Below are positions 41,055-49,690 of a DNA stretch of 64,000 bases, piece after piece (position 1 is the first letter of the stretch; each line of letters begins with the position of its first letter). The position numbers and the translations under genes are program-made. Source of the stretch: Arthrobacter sp. zg-Y844 (lineage in GTDB: Bacteria; Actinomycetota; Actinomycetes; Actinomycetales; Micrococcaceae). The DNA lies in assembly GCF_024385465.1 (NCBI RefSeq), contig NZ_JANFLS010000001.1, positions 930,001 through 994,000 on the forward strand, read 5' to 3'. The notes below the pieces were generated by a model, which saw only the letters and a program-made list of their open reading frames with translations, was not told where the DNA came from and did no database searches.

Positions 41055-42452
41055 ATGTTGCTTGAACGCATCTATGACGAGGACCTGGCCCAGGCAAGCT
41101 ACTTCATCGGCTGCCAGCGCCAGGGCGAGGCCGTGGTGGTGGACGCCCGCCGCGACATCAACACCTACCTGGAGCTCGCCGCCGCCAACGGCATGCGCAT
41201 TGTCGCAGTCACCGAAACCCACATCCATGCCGATTACCTCTCCGGCACCCGCGAGCTCGCGGCCGCCACCGGCGCCGAAATGTACGTTTCCGGCGAGGGC
41301 GGCACCGACTGGCAGTACCGGTTCGAGGCAGCCCGACTGCACGACGGCGACACCGTTTCCCTCGGAAACATCACCCTCCAGGCCCTGCATACCCCGGGCC
41401 ACACGCCGGAACACCTCTCCTTCCTGGTCACCGACGGCGCCTTCAGCAGCGAACCCGGCTACCTGCTCTCCGGTGACTTCGTCTTCTCGGGAGACCTGGG
41501 CCGCCCCGACCTTCTGGATGAAGCCGCCGGCGGCGTGGACACCCGCTTCGAAGGCGCGCGGCAGATTTTCCGCAGCCTGCAGGAGAAGTTCCTGACCCTG
41601 CCCGACCACATCCAGGTCTACCCCGGCCACGGCTCGGGCAGCGCCTGCGGCAAGGCGCTCGGCGCACTCCCCTCCACCACCGTGGGCTACGAACGCCTCT
41701 ACGCATGGTGGGGCAAGTACCTTGCCGCCAATGACGAGCAGGGCTTCGTGGATGAACTGCTCGACGGGCAGCCCGATGCGCACGCCTACTTCGGCCGGAT
41801 GAAGCGTGAAAACCGGCAGGGTCCGGCCGTGATGGGCGAACGCGCACCGCTGCAGGAACTATCTACGGACGACGTCGCCCGCGGGCTGGCGCAGGACACC
41901 CTCACCTTCGTGGACACCCGTCCGAACGGCCAGGTCCACAAGGGAACCGTCTCCGGATCGGTCAACATCCCCGCAGGCACCAAGACCGCCAGCTTCGGCG
42001 CCTGGGCCGTCGACCCCGAAACCGACCAGCGCCCGCTGGTGCTGCTCGCCGCCGATCAGGGCTCTGCGCAGGAGATGTGGGACCACCTGGTCCGGGTCGG
42101 CATTGACCGGGTGGCCGGATTCACCACCACCCTGGACGGCCTGCCGCAGGCTCTGCCGCGCCTGATCCAGCCGGAGGAGCTGGACGGCTTCGACGCTGCC
42201 CTGGTCCTTGATGTCCGTAACCGCACCGAGCACGCCGCGGGCCATATCCCCGGATCCAAGCAGCTCAGTGCCGGCCGGGTGCTCTGGAACCTGGACCAGC
42301 TGCCGGACGAGGGGACCATCGTGACGTACTGCCAGAGCGGCGTGCGCAATTCCGTGGCCGCCAGCGCCCTGCGCCGGGCCGGGTACGACGTCGTCGAACT
42401 GGACGGCAGCTACGCCGGATGGACCGGCATGCAGGCCCGCAACAACAGCTGA
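41055..42452 (+). CDS. cstB: CstB-like persulfide dioxygenase-sulfurtransferase (MBL, pseudorhodanese, rhodanese)
   Basis: A 465-residue cytosolic enzyme that oxidises low-molecular-weight persulfides to thiosulfate or sulfite. The metallo-beta-lactamase part (1-250) has iron ligands in THIHADYLSG near 55-64, the later HTPGHTPEH and SGDFVFSGDLGRPD. The HIHADY form (Tyr for the usual His) is that of staphylococcal CstB. A rhodanese fold without catalytic Cys (about 270-355) and a C-terminal rhodanese with Cys in TYCQSGVRNS follow, the exact three-domain order of CstB. AAAGGAG lies 6 bases before the ATG. Three CstR operators precede it. Confidence 0.92.
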   Translation: MLLERIYDEDLAQASYFIGCQRQGEAVVVDARRDINTYLELAAANGMRIVAVTETHIHADYLSGTRELAAATGAEMYVSGEGGTDWQYRFEAARLHDGDTVSLGNITLQALHTPGHTPEHLSFLVTDGAFSSEPGYLLSGDFVFSGDLGRPDLLDEAAGGVDTRFEGARQIFRSLQEKFLTLPDHIQVYPGHGSGSACGKALGALPSTTVGYERLYAWWGKYLAANDEQGFVDELLDGQPDAHAYFGRMKRENRQGPAVMGERAPLQELSTDDVARGLAQDTLTFVDTRPNGQVHKGTVSGSVNIPAGTKTASFGAWAVDPETDQRPLVLLAADQGSAQEMWDHLVRVGIDRVAGFTTTLDGLPQALPRLIQPEELDGFDAALVLDVRNRTEHAAGHIPGSKQLSAGRVLWNLDQLPDEGTIVTYCQSGVRNSVAASALRRAGYDVVELDGSYAGWTGMQARNNS

Positions 42453-42460
42453 TTTCCGCT

Positions 42461-42492
42461 GGCAGGGCGGCAGGCGAACCGCCGCCCCTGCC
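42461..42492. terminator. Hairpin between cstB and cstR
   Basis: GGCAGGGCGGC pairs with GCCGCCCCTGCC (one bulge) between the convergent cstB and cstR genes. Confidence 0.6.
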
Positions 42493-42494
42493 GC

Positions 42495-42752
42495 CTAGGC
42501 CAGGGAGAGGAAGAGCTTTTCGAGGTCCTTCTTGTCCATCGAGCCGTCCTCCTTGAGCAGGCACTGCTCCAGGCCGGCCGCGATGACTGCGAATCCTGCC
42601 TTGTCCAGGGCCTTCGACACAGCAGCCAGCTGCGTGACGATGTCCTTGCAGTCCCGCCCCTCCTCGAGCATGCGGGTGACGGCGGCCAACTGCCCCTGAG
42701 CCCGCTTCAACCGGTTGATGACGGGTGCGAGTTCGTTGCTGTCCAGCTGCAT
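42495..42752 (-). CDS. cstR: CstR persulfide-sensing repressor (CsoR/RcnR family)
   Basis: An 85-residue, all-helical repressor of the CsoR family. It has Cys35 (GRDCKDIV) and Cys64 (LEQCLL), spaced 29 residues apart as in CstR, while the His of copper-sensing CsoR, four residues before the second Cys, is Gly60. This means it cannot bind copper in the CsoR way and should instead form a di- or trisulfide bridge with reactive sulfur. It converges on cstB and diverges from the rhodanese gene. Its own start region carries the fourth ATACCC operator, so it probably regulates itself and both units. Confidence 0.93.
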   Translation of the reverse strand: MQLDSNELAPVINRLKRAQGQLAAVTRMLEEGRDCKDIVTQLAAVSKALDKAGFAVIAAGLEQCLLKEDGSMDKKDLEKLFLSLA

Positions 42753-42789
42753 GGATTTCTCCTCCGGTGGTGGTTTTCCTACCGGAAGT

Positions 42790-42805
42790 ATACCCCCAGG
42801 GGTTT
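42790..42805. promoter_or_regulatory. CstR-type operator between cstR and rhodanese gene
   Basis: ATACCCCCAGGGGTTT has the ATACCC-N4 form with a diverged right arm and lies 38 bases from the cstR ATG. Confidence 0.75.
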
Positions 42806-42854
42806 CGCTCCAGCGTTCCCCGCAGACCTACCTACCTACAGAAATGAGGGCCCC

Positions 42855-43445
42855 ATGGCCTCCTCCGCCTCCCCCGTGACCGAGCTCGACGCCGCCACCC
42901 TGCAGAACTGGATGGGCCGGCACGAGGACCTCGTGATCCTCGACGTCCGTTCCGCTGCCGAGTTTGAAAGCATGCACATCCGGGGCTCCTACAACGTGCC
43001 GCTGCCGCTGCTGTCCGAGCACACCGATGAACTGGCCACACGCCTGGGCGACCGCGTGGTGCTGGTCTGCCAGTCCGGTGTCCGCGCCGAACAGGCCCGC
43101 GGGCGGCTCAGCGGCACCGGCATCAACACCGCCCAGGTCCTCACCGGAGGAGTTCCCGCGTTCGCCGCAGCCGGCGGCGACGTCGTCCGAGGGGCCCAGC
43201 GCTGGTCCCTGGAGCGCCAGGTCCGTATGGCCGCAGGCTCCCTGGTGATCGCCGGCCTCGCCGGCGGCCGGTTCGTCTCCCCCAAGGTGCGGCTGCTGGC
43301 CGGGGGAATCGGTGCCGGACTGACGTTCTCCGCTGCGACCAATACCTGCGCCATGGGCCAGGCCCTGTCGAAGATGCCGTGGAACAAGGCGGCATCCGAG
43401 CCCACGGCGGAGTCGGCAATTAGCGCGTTGCCCGCAAAGCGCTGA
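42855..43445 (+). CDS. Membrane rhodanese (rhodanese plus DUF2892-like)
   Basis: A 196-residue sulfurtransferase. Residues 9-110 form the rhodanese domain (LVILDVRSAAEFESMHIRGS) with the active Cys72 in VCQSGVRAEQ. Two hydrophobic segments follow (AAGSLVIAGLAGGRFV, and LLAGGIGAGLTFSAATN), as in YgaP. A conserved Cys in TNTCAMGQ is in the DUF2892-like tail. It would carry sulfane sulfur at the inner face of the membrane. It is the first gene of the unit with the TauE-type exporter and starts 49 bases after the CstR operator. Confidence 0.9.
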   Translation: MASSASPVTELDAATLQNWMGRHEDLVILDVRSAAEFESMHIRGSYNVPLPLLSEHTDELATRLGDRVVLVCQSGVRAEQARGRLSGTGINTAQVLTGGVPAFAAAGGDVVRGAQRWSLERQVRMAAGSLVIAGLAGGRFVSPKVRLLAGGIGAGLTFSAATNTCAMGQALSKMPWNKAASEPTAESAISALPAKR

Positions 43446-43492
43446 CCCGGCCCGCATCCACCACCACTGCCCCACTTTCAAGGACACCACCC

Positions 43493-44251
43493 ATGACCGT
43501 TCCCCTCGCCGCGACCCTCCTGCTTTCCGTGCTGATCGGGCTCTCGCTCGGCCTGCTCGGCGGCGGCGGGTCCATCCTCACCGTCCCGATCCTGACCTAC
43601 GTGGCCGGCATGAGCCCCCGCGAAGCCATTGCCTCCTCCCTGTTCGTTGTTGGCGCCACCTCGGCCTTCAGCGCCGTCGGACACGCCCGCAAGGGCCGGG
43701 TGAAGTGGCGCACCGGGCTGCTCTTCGGCGCGGCCGGGATGGCTGGGGCGTTTGCAGGCGGCCTGCTCGGCGGGCGGATACCCGGAGCGGTGCTGATGGT
43801 CGCCTTCGCCCTGATGATGATCGCCACCTCGGCGGCGATGATCCGCGGGCGCCAGGGCGGGGCCGTGGAATCCCATAGCAAGGAACTCCCGGTGGGGAAG
43901 GTCATTGCCGAAGGCCTGGTGGTGGGTTTGGTGACCGGCCTGGTGGGCGCCGGCGGCGGCTTCCTGGTAGTCCCGGCACTGGCCCTACTGGGCGGGCTTT
44001 CCATGCCCGTGGCGGTGGGAACTTCGCTGGTGGTCATTTCCCTGAAGTCCTTCGCCGGCCTCGCCGGCTACCTCACCACCGTGTCCCTCGACTGGGCGCT
44101 GGTGGGCGGTGTCACCGCTGCGGCCATCGTCGGATCGCTCATCGGTGCCCGGCTGGTCGGGCGCATTCCCGAGGCCGCCCTGCGGCGGGGCTTCGGAATC
44201 TTCGTCCTGGCCATGGGCATTTTCGTCCTGGCCATGGAACTGCTGGCCTAA
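43493..44251 (+). CDS. TauE/SafE family sulfite/organosulfonate exporter
   Basis: A 252-residue membrane protein with eight hydrophobic segments. The two inverted family repeats are seen as GLLGGGGSILTVPILTYVAG near 17-36 and GLVTGLVGAGGGFLVVPALA near 144-163. In cst operons the TauE protein exports the sulfite made by CstB; the same job is likely here. It follows the rhodanese by 47 bases. Its stop overlaps the stop of the opposite DUF2254 gene. Confidence 0.9.
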   Translation: MTVPLAATLLLSVLIGLSLGLLGGGGSILTVPILTYVAGMSPREAIASSLFVVGATSAFSAVGHARKGRVKWRTGLLFGAAGMAGAFAGGLLGGRIPGAVLMVAFALMMIATSAAMIRGRQGGAVESHSKELPVGKVIAEGLVVGLVTGLVGAGGGFLVVPALALLGGLSMPVAVGTSLVVISLKSFAGLAGYLTTVSLDWALVGGVTAAAIVGSLIGARLVGRIPEAALRRGFGIFVLAMGIFVLAMELLA

Positions 44252-45630
44252 ACCGAGCGGGTCTCCCCCGCCCGGTCCCCGAAGGCGGCTTCCAAGTCCC
44301 CGGCCAGGGCCTCCTCCACCCGGCGGGCCATGTCGCGGACCTCCTGCCCGTCAGCCACCGCCAGGTTCCGCGAGGTGTTCTCGAGCACCAGCGAGGACTG
44401 CCGGCGGATCTCTTCGCGCTGGTTCTCATTGACGGCAGTGGCCGCGCAGTCACGCAGCAGGCGCTGCACGGCGGTGAGCACAATCGGTTCGGAATCCGCG
44501 AAGCGGCGGACCGGCCCGCAGACGAGGTCCAAGAAGTACCGGTAGTCACGGCCCACAGTGACCAGGCGCAGCACCCCGTCGCGATCTTCCTGCCCCTCGG
44601 GGCCGAGCCGCCGGCGCGAGATGTCCACCAACAGATCCGCACAGTAGCCCAGCGCGTGGGCGGCGGTGATCGGATCATTGATGCTCGGGGAAATGGCCTT
44701 GACCGCAATGTCGGTCAGCTGGCGCAGCCCCAGCGCGGCGTCCTGCTCCGGTGTCCGTTCATAGCCGATCTCCAGCGCACCCGCCAGAGACTCGCGCACG
44801 GCACCCAGCGGGACCGGGCCGCCGTCGTCGCTCCAGACCCGGGCCACCGGCGTGCCGATGGTGACGTGGTCGCCTGGCTGCACCTCCATCCGCATAGTCA
44901 GCCCGTGTTCGTGCAGCATCTGGACCAGGGGCTTCGCGTGCACTGCCTGCACGATGCCGCTGCGGCCGACCGGCACGGGAGTGCCGCCGTCGGGCCGGGG
45001 AAAGTCCTGCACCTCGCCGGTATCGGATGCGGGATAGGTTTCGCGCAGCACCGCCAGGCAGCCCTGATGCGCGTTGAGCATCATGGTGTCCACCCGCAGC
45101 GACCGGGTGATGTGCCCGATGAACAGGAGCAGCACCACGCCGCTGGCAATCCCCAGCACGTAGACCAGGCCCACCACCAGCACCGGGACGGAGCGGTCCA
45201 CCTCCATCCCGTAGAGGCCGGTGACGGACGCCATAAACGTTCCCATCAGCACGCCCAGGATGGTCTGGGTCCGGGCATCCCGGGCAAAGTCGCGCAGCAG
45301 CCGGGGCGAAAACTGCTGCGAGGCCAGCTGCAGTGCCACCACGGTCAGGGAGAACGTCACGGTCGCGGCCGTCATCACGCTGGTGGCCACGGTCTGCAGC
45401 AGGCTGCTCGCGGCATCGACGCCGGCCGGCCAGATCCAGCGTGCCCACGCGACGTCGTCGCCCGGGCGGACCTGCAGCAGCAGCAGGGTCAGCAGCACCG
45501 CTGCAAGCGAGGCGCAGGTGGGCCAAAACCAGAGGGAGGCACGCAGCGCCTCCCGGGACACCCGGAAGCGCGGCTCCAGGCCCGGGTGGTGCGGCGGGAA
45601 GGTGGACGAACCATGCACGGTATTGCTCAT
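44248..45630 (-). CDS. DUF2254 family membrane protein
   Basis: A 460-residue protein. Four hydrophobic segments lie in the first 175 residues (SLWFWPTCASLAAVLLTLLL, TVTFSLTVVALQLASQQFSP, then VLVVGLVYVLGIASGVVLLL). The conserved QFSPRLLRDFARD and the soluble C-terminal half with ALGLRQLTDIAVKAISPSIN and DPITA are the marks of DUF2254. The role of the family is unknown; the layout resembles channel-like proteins. The ATG at 45630 has AAGGGG 7 bases upstream, and the 25 codons before it are unsupported. Confidence 0.88.
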   Translation of the reverse strand: MSNTVHGSSTFPPHHPGLEPRFRVSREALRASLWFWPTCASLAAVLLTLLLLQVRPGDDVAWARWIWPAGVDAASSLLQTVATSVMTAATVTFSLTVVALQLASQQFSPRLLRDFARDARTQTILGVLMGTFMASVTGLYGMEVDRSVPVLVVGLVYVLGIASGVVLLLFIGHITRSLRVDTMMLNAHQGCLAVLRETYPASDTGEVQDFPRPDGGTPVPVGRSGIVQAVHAKPLVQMLHEHGLTMRMEVQPGDHVTIGTPVARVWSDDGGPVPLGAVRESLAGALEIGYERTPEQDAALGLRQLTDIAVKAISPSINDPITAAHALGYCADLLVDISRRRLGPEGQEDRDGVLRLVTVGRDYRYFLDLVCGPVRRFADSEPIVLTAVQRLLRDCAATAVNENQREEIRRQSSLVLENTSRNLAVADGQEVRDMARRVEEALAGDLEAAFGDRAGETRSV

Positions 45631-45793
45631 CGGTGCCCCTTGGAAAGCGGAATCTCGGCCACCCTTCATTGTGCCCGGCTTCACCGCTGCGCGCTCCGAT
45701 CCCACAGCCGGAAGACGACCTCGTCACCTTCCCCCATGAGATCAGTCACCGAGGGGCGCATCTGGTCAGGGCAGCAAAAACCCCGGACGTACC

Positions 45794-45809
45794 GTTGATT
45801 TAAATCAAC
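45794..45809. promoter_or_regulatory. Perfect 16-bp MarR-type operator
   Basis: GTTGATTTAAATCAAC reads the same on both strands and lies 33 bases before the MFS ATG. The MarR gene is right downstream of that transporter gene. Confidence 0.8.
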
Positions 45810-45842
45810 CTTTAACCGTCGTTCGGCTTTTTGGAGTACCCC

Positions 45843-47609
45843 ATGTCCGTTTCCCCTGCCCCGCAGGGCGCCGCACCCACAACCCGAGCCGAGGTGCGGG
45901 CTGAAGCAAAACGCAAGCACCGTGCCGTTCTCCAGGCCCTGACCGGCCTGCTGCTGGGCATGTTCGTCTCGATGCTGGCGAATACGGTGGTGAGCACCTC
46001 GCTGCCGGTGATCATCTCGGACCTCGACGGCGACCAGGCCGCCTTCACCTGGGTGGTCACCGCCACCCTGCTGGCCACCGCGGTTTCGACCCCGATCTGG
46101 GGCAAGCTCGCAGACCTGCTCAACCGCAAGGTCCTGGTCCAGCTGGCCCTGATCATCTTCATTGTCGCCAGCGCCGCGGCAGGTTTCGCGCATAACACCG
46201 ACTGGCTGATCGCCATGCGCGTGGTGCAGGGCATCGGCGCCGGCGGCCTCGGCGCGCTGACCCAGATTGTCATGGCGGACATTGTTTCGCCGCGCGAACG
46301 CGGCCGGTACATGGGCCTGTTCGGCGCCGTGATGGCCCTGTCCACGGTGGGCGGGCCGCTGATCGGCGGCGTCATCACGGACACCGTCAACTGGCGTTGG
46401 AACTTCTACGTCGCCGTGCCGCTTGCCGCCGTCGCCCTGGTGATGATCCAGAAGACCCTGCACCTGCCGCCGCTGAAGAAGCGCAAGGTGCAGATCGACT
46501 ACGCCGGCATCGTGCTGCTTTCGGCATCCGTGTCCTGCCTGCTCATCTGGGTTTCCCTGGTCGGCACCGACTTCGGCTGGGCCAGTGCGGCCACCGCATG
46601 GATGGTCGGCGGTTCACTGCTGGGCCTGGCGGCGTTCGTGGCCGTGGAACTGAAGGCCCCGGAGCCGCTGATCCCGCTGACCCTGTTCCGCAACCGGACC
46701 TTCACCTTCGCAGTGATCGGCTCCCTCGCCGTCGGCGTCGCCATGTTCGGCACCACCGTGTTCCTATCCCAGTACATGCAGCTGGCCCGCGGCGCATCCG
46801 CGACCATGTCCGGGCTGATGACCATCCCGATGATGGCAGGCCTGCTGATCATCTCCACCATCGTGGGCCGGATGATCACCAAGAGCGGCAAATGGAAGGC
46901 CTACGTGGTGGTCGGTTCCGTGCTGCTGACGGCGGGCCTGGTCCTCATGGGCACCATCGAATATGACACGAACTTCGGGCTGGTTTCCCTGTACATGTTC
47001 CTGCTCGGCGCCGGCGTGGGCATGGTGATGCAGAACCTGGTGCTTGTGGTGCAGAACGACGTTTCCACCCGGGATCTCGGCGTCGCCAGCTCCAGCATCA
47101 ACTTCTTCCGCACCATCGGCGGCACCGTCGGAGTTTCCGCGCTGGGCGCGGTGCTGGCCACCCAGGTGACGGACCGTCTGGCCGAGAAGCAGGGCGAGCT
47201 GATGGCCGCCATCGGCGCGCTGGGCGAGGAGGGCAAGGCGGTCGCCGCGTCGCTGGCCTCCGGCAGCATCCCGAATGTGAAAGCGCTGCCCGAATCCGTG
47301 CGCCTCATTGTGGAATCCGTGTACGGCTCCTCGGTGGCGCACATCTTCATGATCGCCGCCCCGCTGGGGATCCTGACCCTGCTGGCGGTGCTCTTCCTGC
47401 CGAACCTGCCGCTGGGCAGCCTGACCCGGCACGAGAAGATGCAGGCCGAAGAAGCTGCTGCGGCGTCCGGCAAGGACTCCGGGGATAAGTCCGCGAAGGA
47501 CTCCGGGACCACTGCAGAAACGGTAGCCGCCGTGTCCGAAGAGGCAGCCGGGCAGGATCCGGACGTAGCGCCCGGAAAGGATGTTCCGGCCGGGAAGAAC
47601 AACGCATAG
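45843..47609 (+). CDS. DHA2 family MFS multidrug exporter
   Basis: A 588-residue proton-driven drug exporter with 14 hydrophobic segments, like EmrB, QacA and LfrA. Motif A-like ATPIWGKLADLLNRK lies near 82-96 and the antiporter motif C-like region is GAVMALSTVGGPLIGGVITD near 161-180. The C-terminus is a 60-residue Lys/Asp/Glu/Ala-rich tail that is likely disordered. GGAG lies 8 bases before the ATG. The MarR gene follows after a single base and a perfect palindrome precedes it, so the pair is likely autoregulated by drugs. Confidence 0.93.
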   Translation: MSVSPAPQGAAPTTRAEVRAEAKRKHRAVLQALTGLLLGMFVSMLANTVVSTSLPVIISDLDGDQAAFTWVVTATLLATAVSTPIWGKLADLLNRKVLVQLALIIFIVASAAAGFAHNTDWLIAMRVVQGIGAGGLGALTQIVMADIVSPRERGRYMGLFGAVMALSTVGGPLIGGVITDTVNWRWNFYVAVPLAAVALVMIQKTLHLPPLKKRKVQIDYAGIVLLSASVSCLLIWVSLVGTDFGWASAATAWMVGGSLLGLAAFVAVELKAPEPLIPLTLFRNRTFTFAVIGSLAVGVAMFGTTVFLSQYMQLARGASATMSGLMTIPMMAGLLIISTIVGRMITKSGKWKAYVVVGSVLLTAGLVLMGTIEYDTNFGLVSLYMFLLGAGVGMVMQNLVLVVQNDVSTRDLGVASSSINFFRTIGGTVGVSALGAVLATQVTDRLAEKQGELMAAIGALGEEGKAVAASLASGSIPNVKALPESVRLIVESVYGSSVAHIFMIAAPLGILTLLAVLFLPNLPLGSLTRHEKMQAEEAAAASGKDSGDKSAKDSGTTAETVAAVSEEAAGQDPDVAPGKDVPAGKNNA

Positions 47610-47610
47610 G

Positions 47611-48075
47611 GTGACGACGTCGGCAGCCGGGGACGCTGACAACATCACCTTCGAGTCCGCCGTCCTGGAAGTGGAGCGCGAGTTTTCGGTGATGCTTGCC
47701 GCCGCTCGGGGGACGTTCAAGGACGCCGCCTCAGCGGTTCATCCGGGCGTGCAGCCGCTGGGGTTCACGGTGCTGATGACCCTGTACCGCGGCGGCGAAT
47801 GTCCGCAGGGCAGCGTGGCCGAGGCCCTTCAGGTGGACAAGGCCCTGCTCAGCCGGACCGTGTCACAGCTGGAAACCCTGGGCCTGGTGGTCCGCCGGGC
47901 GAACCCTTCCGACGGGCGGGTCCAGCTGCTGGACCTGACGCCGGAAGGCCGGGCCCGTTTCGAGAATGCCCACTCGGCGAAGCGGGCCCTCCTGCGGGAC
48001 CGGCTCGGGAGCTGGACTTCGTCCGAGCTGCAGAACCTTACCGACCTGCTGAAGAAGCTTAACGAGCGGGACTGA
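47611..48075 (+). CDS. MarR family transcriptional regulator
   Basis: A 154-residue winged-HTH repressor. The DNA helices are seen as QGSVAEALQVDKALLSRTVS and the wing as VRRANPSDGRVQLLDLTPEG. It starts with a GTG one base after the MFS stop, so it is translationally coupled to the exporter. It likely binds GTTGATTTAAATCAAC before the exporter gene. Its 3' end overlaps the end of the opposite histidine kinase gene by 17 bases. Confidence 0.9.
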   Translation: MTTSAAGDADNITFESAVLEVEREFSVMLAAARGTFKDAASAVHPGVQPLGFTVLMTLYRGGECPQGSVAEALQVDKALLSRTVSQLETLGLVVRRANPSDGRVQLLDLTPEGRARFENAHSAKRALLRDRLGSWTSSELQNLTDLLKKLNERD

Positions 48076-49690
48076 TTCCGGCCGCGGTTTCCGCGGCCAG
48101 GGGCAGGGGCAGGGACACCGTGAACTCGCTTCCCTGCCCCGGACTGCTGACGAAGCTCAGCTTTCCTCCGTGCGATTCCACAATGTTCTTGGTGATCACC
48201 AGGCCCAGCCCGACCCCGGGCACCGCCGAGGCGACAGCACGGCGGGACCGGAAGAACTTGGTGAATACCTTTTCCTGTTCTGCTTCGCTCATTCCGATCC
48301 CGGTGTCTGCCACGGAAAGGCGGACCGCGTGGTCGTCCTGCCCGAGGCGGATTGTCACCGTTCCCCCGTCCGGGGAGTACTTCACGGCGTTGGACAGCAG
48401 ATTATCGACCACCTGGGCCAGGCGCTGCGGATCCGCATCAGCCGTCAGCGAGGCCGGAATCTCCGACACCAGGTCCACCCGTCCCGCAGTTGCCTTCGGG
48501 GATACCGACACCACGCCTGCCCGCACGATTTCGGCCAGGTCCACCGGCCGGCGGTCCATTTTGGTGGCTCCGGACGCTACGGACAGCAGATCGGACACCA
48601 GCGCCAACAGTCGTTCCGAGTTGCGCAGCGCAACATTCAGCGCTGAGGTCACCACCGGGGACAGTCCCTCCTCGTCCAGTGCGAGGTCAAGGTAACCCAT
48701 GATCGACGTCAGCGGGGTCCGCAGTTCGTGGGACACACTCGCCACGAATTCCTCCTGGGCCGCGACGGCATGGACCAACCGGCTGACATCGCTGTAGACG
48801 ATCACCGATCCGGAAACCGCTCCTTCCGCCCTGATGGGCCGGGCGGAGACATTGAGGGCCATCTGGTTTCCACGGTCCAAGGACCCGAACCATACCAACC
48901 GGTTCGAGAAGGACTCACCCGCGACGGCCCGCCTCACCGGACTCTCGACATCGGACAGGGGCGTGACGCGGTCCGGACCGAAAATCGGCCGGTCCCCGCC
49001 CGGGGTGACATCCGTTTGCACCCTGTTCCAGGCGGACTGGAGGTGGGCGTTTGTCAGCATGGTCCTGCCCTGCGCATCCACCACAAGCAGGCCGACGTCG
49101 ATCGTGTTGAGCACCGTGTCCAGTAAGGCTTCGCGCTCCCTGCTCTTCGCCAGATTCGCCTGCAGGACGCGGTCTTTCTCCTCCAGTGCCTTCTGCTTTT
49201 CCCGGGTTTCTTCTTCCGCTGCGGCCCGCGCTGCTTCAGCCGCCTCGGCTTTGCGCAGGGCAGCCACCAGCTCCCGCTCGTAGAGCCTGCGTTCGGAGGC
49301 GTTAAAGACGGCGATCCGGTCCACGCCGGCCCCGTCTCGGGCGTCTTTTTCCTCCGAGCGCACGCCGGAGAGGAGAACCGGAATCAGGTCCCCGTCTGCG
49401 GATACCAGCTCCGCCGCCATTTCGTTGAAGCATCCCGCCACGGCCAGCTGCGGTACGGCGTAGGAGGTGAAGACCACCTGGTCTGCCAACGGCATCAGGT
49501 CAATGATGTTGCCTCCGAGCAGCCCCTCCCGGGAATGCCCGGTCCAGGAGGCCAGCGTCCGGTTGGCATCCAGGATCGTTCCGTCCGTGGTGAGGACGAG
49601 GTACCCGGAAGCCGCCGCGTGGAAGTGCTCCTCGTACACGCCGTCGCCGGCCTTCGGACCATCCGCCGCTGCGCTGGTCGCGCCGGTCAT
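48059..49690 (-). CDS. PAS domain sensor histidine kinase
   Basis: A 543-residue soluble kinase with no membrane segment. A PAS domain lies at about 18-125 (EEHFHAAASGYLVLTTDGTI), a coiled coil at 130-185 (Ala/Glu/Arg-rich), and a second PAS at about 185-295 (LLDTVLNTIDVGLLVVDAQG). HisKA follows with the phospho-His in SVSHELRTPLTSIMGYLDLA near 315, then HATPase with VVDNLLSNAVKYSPDGG and ADTGIGMSE. Its ATG overlaps the stop of the RsbQ-like gene (ATGA), so the two are made together. No response regulator is in the window. The 17-bp overlap with the MarR gene end is unusual but convergent. Confidence 0.93.
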   Translation of the reverse strand: MTGATSAAADGPKAGDGVYEEHFHAAASGYLVLTTDGTILDANRTLASWTGHSREGLLGGNIIDLMPLADQVVFTSYAVPQLAVAGCFNEMAAELVSADGDLIPVLLSGVRSEEKDARDGAGVDRIAVFNASERRLYERELVAALRKAEAAEAARAAAEEETREKQKALEEKDRVLQANLAKSREREALLDTVLNTIDVGLLVVDAQGRTMLTNAHLQSAWNRVQTDVTPGGDRPIFGPDRVTPLSDVESPVRRAVAGESFSNRLVWFGSLDRGNQMALNVSARPIRAEGAVSGSVIVYSDVSRLVHAVAAQEEFVASVSHELRTPLTSIMGYLDLALDEEGLSPVVTSALNVALRNSERLLALVSDLLSVASGATKMDRRPVDLAEIVRAGVVSVSPKATAGRVDLVSEIPASLTADADPQRLAQVVDNLLSNAVKYSPDGGTVTIRLGQDDHAVRLSVADTGIGMSEAEQEKVFTKFFRSRRAVASAVPGVGLGLVITKNIVESHGGKLSFVSSPGQGSEFTVSLPLPLAAETAAGISPAR

